Positions 36,401 to 46,900 of a stretch of 64,000 nt of DNA are shown piece by piece (positions within the stretch are counted from its first letter, which is position 1; every line of letters begins with the position of its first letter). The notes beneath the pieces are model-generated. The model did not search any database. It had not been told where the DNA came from and worked only from the letters and a program-made list of their open reading frames with translations. The stretch spans positions 35,679,598-35,743,597 of the forward strand of contig CM043962.1 in NCBI GenBank assembly GCA_014529385.2, given 5' to 3'. This DNA is from Adiantum capillus-veneris (lineage: Eukaryota > Streptophyta > Polypodiopsida > Polypodiales > Pteridaceae). The translations under genes were made by a program, and so were the position numbers.

Positions 36401-39400
36401 TACATGTGGGGTTTAACGTCAAGGTCAGTCACTTTTCCAAGCTATTATCCCTAGTAGCATGAGTGGTTTGGTCTCAAGATTCACCACTTTTCCACTCTAT
36501 GTCATTATATAAAGAAGATCTAGGTGTTAAGGTCGACCACTTGTCCAACCTATAAGCGTATATCTTAAAGGGTATTCTTTCTCACCACTTGAAATGTCCA
36601 TGATATGTTTTACATAGGGGTTTGGTTCCAAGGTCCACCACTTATCCAAGCTAACTTTATTCTTCTCATAGAGAGAAGCAAAAGGTCCACCACTTGTCCA
36701 AGCTAGGCTCCATTGAAACATGGAGAGAAGGATGCTCCACCATTTGTCGAAGCTAACTCTATTGAAACATGGAGGTTTACATTCAAGGTCCACCAGTTGT
36801 CCAACCTATTAACGCTAGTAGCATGAGGGGTTTGGTCTCAAGATTCACCACTTTTTCACTCTGTGTTATTATATTAAGAATATTTGGGTATTAAGGTCCA
36901 CCACTTGTCCAACCTATAAGACTATATCTTAATGGTTATTCTTTCTGACCACTTGGAGTGACCATGAAAGGTTTTACATGGGGGTTTGGTTCCAAGGTCC
37001 ACCACTTGTCCAAGCTAACTCTATTCAAACATAGAGAGAAGCAAAGGTCCACCACTTGTCTAAGCTAGGGTCTATTGAAACATGGAGAGAAGGATGCTCC
37101 ACCATTTGTCCAAGATAGACTCCATTGAAACATGAAGAGAAGCAAGCTGCACCATATCTCCAAGATTCTAGACTCCATCGAAATACCTTAAACCCACGTT
37201 ATTTTGTACATGGGGAGTTTACATTCAAGATCAACAATTTGTCCAACCTATTATCGCTAGTAGCATGAGTGGTTTGCTCTCAAGATTCACCACTTTTCCA
37301 CTCTCTATCATTATATTAAGAATATTTGGGTGTTAAGGTCCACCACTTGTCCAACCTATAAGACTATATCTTAATGGTTATTCTTTCTCACCCTTGAAAG
37401 ACTATATCTTAATGGTTATCCCTAGCTATTATTGCTAGTAGCGTGAGTGGTTTGGTCTCAAGATTCACCACTTTTATTAAGAATATGTGGGTGTTAAGGT
37501 CCACCACTTGTCCAACCTATAAGGCTACATCTTAAAGGTTATTCTTTCTTACTACTTGGAGTGACCATGATAGGTTTTACATGGGGGTTTGGTTCCAAGG
37601 TCCACCACTTGTCCAAGCTAACTCTATTGAAACATAGAGAGAAGCAAAGGTCCACCCTTGTCTAAGCTAGGGTCCATTGAAACATGGAGAGAAGGATGCT
37701 CCACCATTTGTCCAAGGTAGGCTCCATTGAAACATGAGGAGAATCAAGGTGCACCATGACTCCAAGATGCTAGGCTCCATCGAAAAACATTAAACCCATG
37801 ATATGTCGTAGATGAGGGGTTTACATTCAAGGTCCAACACTTGTCCAAGCTATTATTGGTAGTAGCCTGAGTGGTTTGGTCTCAAGATTCACCACTTTTC
37901 CACTCTATGTCATTATATTAAGAATATGCGCGTGTTAAGGTCCACCACTTGTCCAACCTATAAGGCTACATCTTAAAGGTTATTCTTTATTACCACTTGG
38001 AGTGACCATGATAGGTTTTACATGGGGGTTTGGTTCCAAGGTCCACCACTTGTCCAAGCTAACTCTATTGAAACATAGAGAGAAACAAAGGTCCACCACT
38101 TGTCCAAGCTAGGGTCCATTGAAACATGAAGAGAAGGATGCTCCACCATTTGTCCAAGATAGGCTCCATTGAAACATGACGAGAAGCAAGCTGCACCATG
38201 TCTCCAAGATGCTAGGCTCCATCGAAATACATTAAACCCACGATATTTCGTAGATGAGGGGTTTACATTCAAGGTCCACCACTTGTCCAAGCTATTATTG
38301 CTAGTAGCCTGAGTGGTTTGGTCTCAAGATTCACCACTTTTATTAAGAATATGTCGGTGTTAAGGTCCACCACTTGTCCAACCTATAAGGCTACATCTTA
38401 AAGGTTATTCTTTCTTACTACTTGGAGTGACCATGATAGGTTTTACATGGGGGTTTGGTTCCAAGGTCCACCACTTGTCCAAGCTAACTCTATTGAAACA
38501 TAGAGAGAAGCAAAGGTCCACCCCTTGTCTAAGCTAGGGTCCATTGAAACATGGAGAGAAAGATGCTCCACCATTTGTGCAAGGTAGGCTCCATTGAAAC
38601 ATGACGAGAATCAAGGTGCACCATGTCTCCAAGATGCTAGGCTCCATCGAAAAACATTAAACCCACGATATGTCGTAGATGAGGGGTTTACATTCAAGGT
38701 CCACCACTTGTCCAAGCTATTATTGCTAGTAGCCTGAGTGGTTTGGTCTCAAGATTCACCACTTTTTCACTCTATGTCATTAAATTAAGAATATGGCGTG
38801 TTAAGGTCCACCACTTGTCCAACCTATAAGGCTACATCTTAAAGGTTATTCTTTATTACCACTTGGAGTGACCATGATAGGTTTTACATGGGGGTTTGTT
38901 CCAAGGTCCACCACTTGTCCAAGCTAACTCTATTGAAACATAGAGAGAAACAAGGTCCACCACTTGTCCAAGCTAGGGTCCATTGAAACATGGAGAGAAG
39001 GATGCTCCACCATTTGTCCAAGATAGGCTCCATTGAAACATGATGAGAAGCAAGCTGCACCATGTCTCCAAGATGCTAGGCTCCATCGAAATACATTAAA
39101 CCCACGATATTTCGTAGATGGGGGTTTACATTCAAGGTCCACCACTTGTCCAAGCTATTATTGCTAGTAGCCTGAGTGGTTTGGTCTCAAGATTCACCAC
39201 TTTTATTAAGAATATGTGGGTGTTAAGGTCCACCACTTGTCCAACCTATAAGGCTACATCTTAAAGGTTATTCTTTCTTACTACTTGGAGTGACCATGAT
39301 AGGTTTTACATGGGGGTTTGGTTCCAAGGTCCACCACTTGTCCAAGCTAACTCTATTGAAACATAGAGAGAAGCAAAGGTCCACCCTTGTCTAAGCTAGG

Positions 39401-41470
39401 GTCCATTGAAACATGGAGAGAAGGATGCTCCACCATTTGTGCAAGGTAGGCTCCATTGAAACATGAGGAGAATCAAGGTGCACCATGTCTCCAAGATGCT
39501 AGGCTCCATCGAAAAACATTAAACCACGATATGTCGTAGATGAGGGGTTTACATCAAGGTCCACCACTTGTCCAAGCTATTATTGCTAGTAGCCTGAGTG
39601 GTTTGGTCTCAAGATTCACCACTTTTCCACTCTATGTCATTATATTAAGAATATGGCGTGTTAAGGTCCACCACTTGTCCAACCTATAAGGCTACATCTT
39701 AAAGGTTATTCTTTATTACCACTTGGAGTGACCATGATAGGTTTTACATGGGGGTTTGGTTCCAAGGTCCACCACTTGTCCAAGCTAACTCTATTGAAAC
39801 ATAGAGAGAAACAAAGGTCCACCACTTGTCCAAGCTAGGGTCCATTGAAACATGGAGAGAAGGATGCTCCACCATTTGTCCAAGATAGGCTCCATTGAAC
39901 ATGACGAGAAGCAAGCTGCACCATGTCTCCAAGATGCTAGGCTCCATCGAAATACATTAAACCCACGATATTTCGTAGATGAGGGGTTTACATTCAAGGT
40001 CCACCACTTGTCCAAGCTATTATTGCTAGTAGCCTGAGTGGTTTGGTCTCAAGATTCACCACTTTTATTAAGAATATGTGGGTGTTAAGGTCCACCACTT
40101 GTCCAACCTATAAGGCTACATCTTAAAGGTTATTCTTTCTTACTACTTGGAGTGACCATGATAGGTTTTACATGGGGTTTGGTTCCAAGGTCCACCACTT
40201 GTCCAAGCTAACTCTATTGAAACATAGAGAGAAGCAAAGGTCCACCCCTTGTCTAAGCTAGGGTCCATTGAAACATGGAGAGAAGGATGCTCCACCATTT
40301 GTGCAAGGTAGGCTCCATTGAAACATGAGGAGAATCAAGGTGCACCATGTCTCCAAGATGCTAGGCTCCATCGAAAAACATTAAACCCACGATATGTCGT
40401 AGATGAGGGGTTTACAGTCAAGGTCCACCACTTGTCCAAGCTATTATTGCTAGTAGCCTGAGTGGTTTGGTCTCAAGATTCACCACTTTTCCACTCTATG
40501 TCATTAAATTAAGAATATGCGCGTGTTAAGGTCCACCACTTGTCCAACCTATAAGGCTACATCTTAAAGGTTATTCTTTATTACCACTTAGAGTGACCAT
40601 GATAGGTTTTACATGGGGGTTTGCTTCCAAGGTCCACCACTTGTCCAAGCTAACTCTATTGAAACATAGAGAGAAACAAAGGTCCACCACTTGTCCAAGC
40701 TAGGGTCCATTGAAACATGGAGAGAAGGATGCTCCACCATTTGTCGAAGCTAACTCTATTGAAACATGGGGGGTTTACATTCAAGGTCCACCACTTGTCC
40801 AAGCTATTAGTGCTAGTAGCATGAGTGGTTTTGTCTCAAGATTCACCACTTTTTCACTCTATGTCATTATATTAAGAATATTAGGGTGTTAAGGTCCACC
40901 ACTTGTCCAACCTATAAGGCTATATCTTAAAGGTTATTCTTATCCACCACTTGGAGTGACCATGATAGGTTTTAAATGGGGGTTTGGTTCCAAGGTCCAC
41001 CACTTGTCCAAGCTAACTCTATTGAATAATAGAGAGAAGTAAAGGTCCACCACTTGTCCAAGCTAGGGTCCATTGAAACATGGAGAGAAGGATGCTCCAC
41101 CATTTGTCCAAGATAGGCTCCATTGAAACATGAAGAGAAACAAGATGCACGATGTCTCCAAGATGCTAGGCTCCATCGAAATACCTTAAACCCACGATAT
41201 TTCGTAGATGGGGGGTTTACTTTCAAGGTCCACCACTTGTCCAAGCTATTATCGCTAGTAGCATGGTTTGGTCTCAAGATTCACCAGTTTTCCACTCTAT
41301 GTCATTATATGAAGAATATCTGGGTGTTAAGGTCCACCACATGTCCAACCTATAAGGCTATATTCTAAATGATATTTTTTTTGACCACTTGGAATGTGCA
41401 TGATATGTTTTACATGGGGTTTTATTCCAAGGTCCACCACTTGTCCAAGCTAGATCTATTACATATATAT
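33480..41470. repeat. main satellite array with 441-bp higher-order unit, right orientation
   Basis: Nineteen units can be anchored at the word TATAAG after CCAACC: 33981, 34421, 34863, 35225, 35667, 36109, 36551, 36915, 37357, 37518, 37959, 38384, 38825, 39247, 39685, 40109, 40550, 40913 and 41351. Most intervals are 438-442 bases; others are about 424 and 363, and one is 161. Each unit has about seven monomers of about 50-75 bases sharing TCCACCACTTGTCC. From 37518 to 40109 units alternate 441/424, giving three copies of an 862-866-base dimer that look nearly identical, so recently amplified. Confidence 0.95.
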
Positions 41471-41580
41471 TATACATACAATATTCAACTAGATTCCCTA
41501 CCTATCATGTCCAGTAGCATGGATGCTCTAGCTTGAAGGTCCACCACTTGTCCAACCTATACTCTCTTATGTAAGGGAGA

Positions 41581-41690
41581 TCTCGCTATAAATTCAAAAC
41601 CTTCCCGCCTAAATTTAAAATATCCCTCCCAAATCTTAAATATCCCGCCTAAATTTTAAACTATCCCGCCCAAATTTTAAAATTCAAACT
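41581..41690. promoter_or_regulatory. four 20-bp repeats with CCCGCC cores in a satellite-free island
   Basis: TCCCGCCTAAATTTTAAA-like units repeat four times. CCCGCC starts at 41604, 41644 and 41665, with a CCCTCC variant at 41624. The core resembles E2F sites (TTCCCGCC at the first). A TATAAAT word is at 41587. Position between the two divergent genes makes a regulatory role possible. Confidence 0.35.
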
Positions 41691-42480
41691 TTTTTATAAA
41701 ATTTAAATTTTACTACTTAAATTTAAAATATTCCACGCAAAATTGATTTTAAATTCAAGTTTACCACAAAAAGATATCATTATACCACCTAAATTCAAAT
41801 ATGCAAACCTCAAATCATTATATTGTACATAAATTCAAACAAATTCAAATTAACAAGCCTAAACTGATATTAGTTTGCATAGATATGAATTTATCACACC
41901 TAAATTATGTCACCATGTTAGAGAGAGTGGTTAGAGAATTTGAACAAGGTCCACCACTTGTCCAACCTAGATACCAAGAAGGATTGAGTGTACAAGGTAT
42001 TGTTTGGAGGTCCTTATAGTCCATTGGTCTCAAGGTCCACCACTTGTGGTAAGGGTCACCAAAAAGTGTATATATTCATCCAAAGAAATACACGTATTTT
42101 TGGTCTACATGTCCTAGTTTAAACCATTTATGTCCATTAGGTGTATCACTAAACAACACTACTATTTTTGAGAAACAGAAGTTACAATCATATCTACAAA
42201 TGGATTAGAGGAAAATCAGCTCAGCATACATCCAGAACTCGCTACAAGAATCGACTTTAACAGATCACGCAAGTAAGTCTTCCATTCAATTTTACTAGTA
42301 TTACAATGTGTTAGTTATTTGTGATATTTATGTATGTATATATACTATGTGTGCATATCGTAATTAAGTGTAATTGTGTATCTGCATTATGTATGAGTAT
42401 TACAATGAAATAACACAAATATACATACATACACATAGATAACACAGACGCACACATACATGAGCATGTATTTTCAAGAG
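41691..42480. other. AT-rich satellite-poor island, possible 5' exon
   Basis: Only two or three satellite words remain (41944, 42032). ACGCAA|GTAAGTC at about 42266-42274 is a good plus-strand splice donor and could end an untranslated first exon of the transposase-like gene, with the next acceptor at 46154-46155. This is a guess. Confidence 0.3.
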
Positions 42481-42493
42481 AGAGATAGCAAAT

Positions 42494-42496
42494 ACA

Positions 42497-42546
<50 letters not shown>
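42494..42546. repeat. GATA/GA microsatellite
   Basis: GATA units run into about 17 GA units. Confidence 0.9.
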
Positions 42547-42549
<3 letters not shown>

Positions 42550-42572
42550 ATAACTGTTTTTTAGAGAGAGGA

Positions 42573-42830
42573 GAGAGAAAGATAACAGATTTCACTGTGT
42601 TTATGTATGTGGAAGAGAGGAAGACGATGTATGGGAATATGTGCACGTATTTTCAAGAGAGAGACAACAAGATAACAGATTTCATTGTGGTTATGTATGT
42701 GGAAGTGAGGAAGACGATGTGTGGGAATATGTGCATGTATTTTCAAGAGAGAGACAGCAAGATAACAGATTTCACTGTGGTTATGTATGTGGAAGAGAGG
42801 AAGACGATGTGTGGGAATATGTGTATGTGT
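42573..42830. repeat. 90-bp tandem repeat, three copies
   Basis: TTATGTATGTGGAAG recurs at 42600, 42690 and 42780, each followed by the same 75-base filler with AAGACGATGTGTGGGAATAT. The period is a multiple of three, so it reads as a 30-residue peptide repeat, but no other sign of coding exists. Confidence 0.9.
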
Positions 42831-42839
42831 GCGGGGATA

Positions 42840-43260
42840 CTTTTAAACTATGTATCTCTGTCTTTTGACGAGAGAGTGTGTGTGCAAGAAGAGTTACAGA
42901 GAACCATCTTGTCTATATGGAGAAAGACAGAGAGTGAGAGAGAGAGAAATACCTGTTTTTTCTCTATTCGTGAGGTGTGCAATGTCTCCTGAGAAGACTG
43001 CCCGATCCTGCCCTTCTGGAAAGCGTTGTGTACGCTGCTGTTTCTTTGTCTTGTGCGCGAACTTTCAATCCTGTGCACTCCACCTGTGTGTTGTGTACGA
43101 TGCCGAGCTTGCTCCTCTACGCGCGCGTATACTCCAACTGTGTGCGATCCGTGTGCGCTTTCTGTGTTTTTGCTGCTCGCCTGCTTTCTCTGTGTGCGTT
43201 TCTCGTGCGCTCTCTGTGTGCCTAATCTTGATAGGGTTTATTAGAATGCCACGTATGCTA
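42840..43260. other. GC-richer, GTGTGC-rich segment
   Basis: The segment is richer in CpG and TGTGCG words than its surroundings (for example CTCTACGCGCGCGTATAC near 43111). Frames across it are open in several phases but without a recognisable protein. It could be a promoter/5' leader. Confidence 0.3.
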
Positions 43261-43409
43261 CAAGTCCATGTTTTATCATAGGATTAAAAAAAACAAAAGC
43301 AATATAAAAAATTAACCAATTCACACGGCCAAAATTAAAGAAATCATGGTTGAAAATATGAAAAACATGCATAACTCTATACTAGGAATTCACTTAAAAA
43401 AAATAAAAT

Positions 43410-43592
43410 CTTTGGGCGCTGCCCCTTGACCCCGCCCAGAACAATATCCCAAAATCAACCTCCCAAGCCCCGCCATCGAGAGCGCTATATTCCACATCCC
43501 CATCAAGAGCGCTACCCCCAAACCTCACGTGGAAGCGCTGCCTTGTCACCCCATTGTGGCATTGCCCTAAGACCCCGCATCTGGAGTGCTAA
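43410..43592. repeat. 25-27-bp degenerate repeat with AGCGCT palindrome
   Basis: AGCGCT or close variants occur at 43415, 43481, 43508, 43533 and 43584 between C-rich CCCC spacers. The palindromic hexamer at near-helical multiples could bind a dimeric protein. Confidence 0.4.
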
Positions 43593-44119
43593 ATGGGAAC
43601 ATTCTTCATTAGTGAAATTTTGAACATAAATTATATTAGCATATACTTAAATATAATACAAATATTAACATATTAGCTATACTACTAATTTACTATAGCA
43701 GTTCTAGATTACGTCCCATACTATATTTAAGGTGCCAAAGGTTTGGCCTTATGGTCCTAGATTTAGCCAAGTGGTCAACACATATAGGACCAAGTGCACA
43801 CTGTGCCACAAAACTTGGCCACCACTTCACTTGCCAAAGTTTAGGCCACATGGTCAATCCTAACTTTCCAATGTTCTTATTGTGTCACCTTTTGCCTCGT
43901 GGAAAACCTAGGCTTGTTTTCACATACTCAGGCACTTCAAGCCACAATAAATTGTCATTACTCTTCGACAACCCTTTTGTTCAAGTCTTTGAAAAAACAT
44001 TGTTTAAGGCCACCCTAAACCATTTTCATTTAGGGGTGTCTAAAACTAGCTTTTTGGCAATTCGAGAAGAAAATGGTCAAAGTTTTATACTTAGTTTTAA
44101 CCACTTGACCAATTCAAAT

Positions 44120-46075
44120 ATTGGAAAGCAAGGTCTTGTAATACTTTTCTTTGGACATCACACATTAAAACTAGGTCCCTCACTTGTCCAAGCTATGCTC
44201 TAATACAATAAAGGGCTTTTGGTTTCCAGATGCACCACTTTCCCAACCTTGATTCCATTAAAGAAGCTAGCTCTACTTAGACATTTAATAGCAAGGTCTT
44301 GCAGCAGTTCAGATTGAACATTTTCCATGGCAGCTAGGTCCACCACTTATCTAAGCTATGCTCTAATAGAGTAAGGGGGTTTTGGTTTCAAGATCCACCA
44401 CTTGTCCAAACTTGATTTGGGAAGCAAGGTCCTATAATAGTTTGCTTTGGACATTCACCATTACAACTAAGTCCACCACTTCTCCAAGCTATGTTCTAAT
44501 ACACTAAGGAGGTTTTGGTTTCAAGGAGAACCACTTGTACGACTCTGTTTTTGGAAGTAAGGTCTTTACATAGTTCACCTTGGACCTTGGACATTGGATA
44601 CTACAACTAAGCCCACCACTTGTCCAAGATATCCTCTATATATAGCCAAAGGGTTTGGGTTTCAAGATTCACCACTTTTCCAACCTTTCTTCCATTAAAG
44701 AAAGGAGGGGCTTTATAACTAGGTCCACCACTTGTCCAAGCTATGCTCTGATATGGAAAGGGGATTTTGGTTTCAAGGTCCACCACGTGTTCAACCTTGC
44801 AAGACTCAAGGGATACTTGGACATTGGAAAGCATAGTCCTATAGTAGTTGATAGGTGGCAGTGGGTATTACAACTAGGTCCAACCTATGCTCTCATATAG
44901 CAAAGAGGCTTTGCTTTCAAGGTCCACCACTTGTCCAACCTTGCTTCCATTAAAGAAATGAGGGGCTACGTAAACATTGGCAAGCAAGGTAGCAAGGTTC
45001 TAAGGTGTTTCACCTTGGATATTGGGCATTATAACTAGGTCCACCACTTGTCCAAGCTATGCTCTGATAAAGAAAGGGGATTTTCGTTTAAAGGTCCACC
45101 ATGTGTTCAACCTTTCTAATATAGAAAGGGGATTTTTGTTTCAAGGTCCACCACGTGTTCAACCTTGAAAGACTCAAGGGATACTTGGACATTGGAAAGC
45201 ATAGTCTTATAGTAGTTGATAGGTGGCAGTGGGTATTAAAACTAGGTCCAACCTATGCTCTTATATAGCAAAGAGGCTTTGGTTTCAAGGTCCACCACTT
45301 GTCCAACCTTACTTCCATTAAAGAAATGAGGGGCTACGTAAACATTGGCAAGCAAGGTAGCAAAGTCCTAAGGTATTTCACCTTGGATATTGGGCATTAT
45401 AACTAGGTCCACCACTTGTCCAAGCTATGCTCTGATAAAGAAAGGGGATTTTTGTTTCAAGGTCCACCATGTGTTCAACCTTTCTAATATAGAAAGGGGA
45501 TTTTTGTTTCAAGGTCCACCACGTGTTCAACCTTGAAAGACTCAAGGGATACTTGGACATTGGAAAGCATAGTCTTATAGTAGTTGATAGGTGGCAGTGG
45601 GTATTAAAACTAGGTCCAACCTATGCTCTTATATAGCAAAGAGGCTTTGGTTTCAAGGTCCACCACTTGTCCAACCTTACTTCCATTAAAGAAATGAGGG
45701 GCTACGTAAACATTGGCAAGCAAGGTAGCAAAGTCCTAAGGTATTTCACCTTGGATATTGGGCATTATAACTAGGTCCACCACTTGTCCAAGCTATGCTC
45801 TGATATAGAAAGGGGATTTTTGTTTCAAGGTCCACCACGTGTTCAACCTTGAAAGACTCAAGGGATACTTGGACATTGGAAAGCATAGTCCTATAGTAGT
45901 TGATAGGTGGCAGTGGGTATTACAACTAGGTCCACCACTTGTCCAACCTATGCTCTCATATAGCAAAGAGGCTTTGGTTTCAAGGTCCACCACTTGTCCA
46001 ACCTTGCTTCCATTAATATAGCAAGGAGGATTTGGTCTCAAGGTTCACCACTTGTCCAACCTATGCAAACCTTTT
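44120..46075. repeat. satellite array near the transposase-like gene, 368-bp higher-order unit
   Basis: The right orientation continues. Anchored at GACTCAAGGGATACTTGG, units start at 44803, 45171, 45539 and 45855 (368, 368 and 316 bases). Unit content differs from the main array: it carries GTTGATAGGTGGCAGTGGG and GAGGGGCTACGTAAACATTG blocks. The shorter unit lacks a roughly 52-base internal duplication. The array stops about 80 bases before the transposase-like exon. Confidence 0.92.
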
Positions 46076-46156
46076 TCATGTTGTAGCATGATTTTTGGTT
46101 TGAAGAGTATTTTTCTATAACTATGGATTTAACAATGTAATCTTTTTACTTACAGG

Positions 46157-46888
46157 ATGGACTTCGAATCTGGGGAGAAAGTACATATGATACTTGACAA
46201 TGAAATCGTTGGTATTGGTTGTGTGTGTAGAACAGATCCAGATTCCACTTGTGGTGGTACAAAGATAGGGCTGGGAAATGTCTCCATACTAGTGGAGGAA
46301 TGCTTGAAGGATGTGGTCCTACCTTTTCCTACAATGGATACTTCATCTCTCCAAGGCTCATTATGGAGTGCTGTTCGATGGTCAAAGCTTCTTTTGCAAT
46401 CTTTTGTATTAAATGGGAACTTAATTGATCCACACGAAAGCTACAATGGTGATGAAGAACATGATCATTCTGATCCTCTAGTTACAGATGCAATACCTAT
46501 GACAAGCCCAAAATTTGAAGCAATGATTCGAGAGTCTTGGAGAAATCAGAGGGTCCTTTTAAAAGATGACACAATGATGCAAACCATGAATGAAGGGACC
46601 ATCTTATATGTATTTCCACATGATTATGTCAACTTTCAGGAACTTGGTCCTGATTGTGTGGGTGTGGGTATTGAAAGAGAAAATGCAAGCATTCATGATG
46701 TGGTTGAAGTGGGTAGCATCACTTTGCTAAAGTGGCCCATCAAGCAGACAACAATGTTGAATGGGAGCCCATTACAACGCTTTGTTCCTGTTGATGGCAT
46801 GCATGCTACATATGAGGATGTATCCAACGATGGCAATGTTGGAAAAAAACTTGATGGGAGTAATGTTGTCCAGTTGTCAAGGAAGTGA
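46157..46888 (+). CDS. N-terminal module of the transposase-like gene
   Basis: An acceptor (TTTTTACTTACAG) ends at 46155, one base before the ATG at 46157. The 243-residue frame stops at TGA 46886-46888 in phase with the next feature. Two similar submodules are visible: residues about 5-85 (GEKVHMILDNEIVGIGCVC, GGTKIGLGNVSI, then LWSAVRWSKLLLQ) and about 135-225 (EGTILYVFPHDYVNF, VGSITLLKWPIKQTTML). The first resembles the regulatory domain I recall before plant En/Spm (Ptta-type) transposases. It is probably the N-terminal part of the protein encoded downstream, separated by one stop codon. Confidence 0.6.
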   Translation: MDFESGEKVHMILDNEIVGIGCVCRTDPDSTCGGTKIGLGNVSILVEECLKDVVLPFPTMDTSSLQGSLWSAVRWSKLLLQSFVLNGNLIDPHESYNGDEEHDHSDPLVTDAIPMTSPKFEAMIRESWRNQRVLLKDDTMMQTMNEGTILYVFPHDYVNFQELGPDCVGVGIERENASIHDVVEVGSITLLKWPIKQTTMLNGSPLQRFVPVDGMHATYEDVSNDGNVGKKLDGSNVVQLSRK

Positions 46889-46900
46889 CGATACACTTTC

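Noticed and set aside
33643-41277. Repeated minus-strand frames of 60-100 codons across the satellite (MDKWWTLN-type)
   Set aside because: They recur with the repeat period and follow the satellite sequence, with no start context, splice sites or protein motif.
33480-41470. CRISPR-like regularly spaced direct repeats
   Set aside because: The spacers are themselves repeated, the periods are 360-441 bases, and the genome context is eukaryotic.
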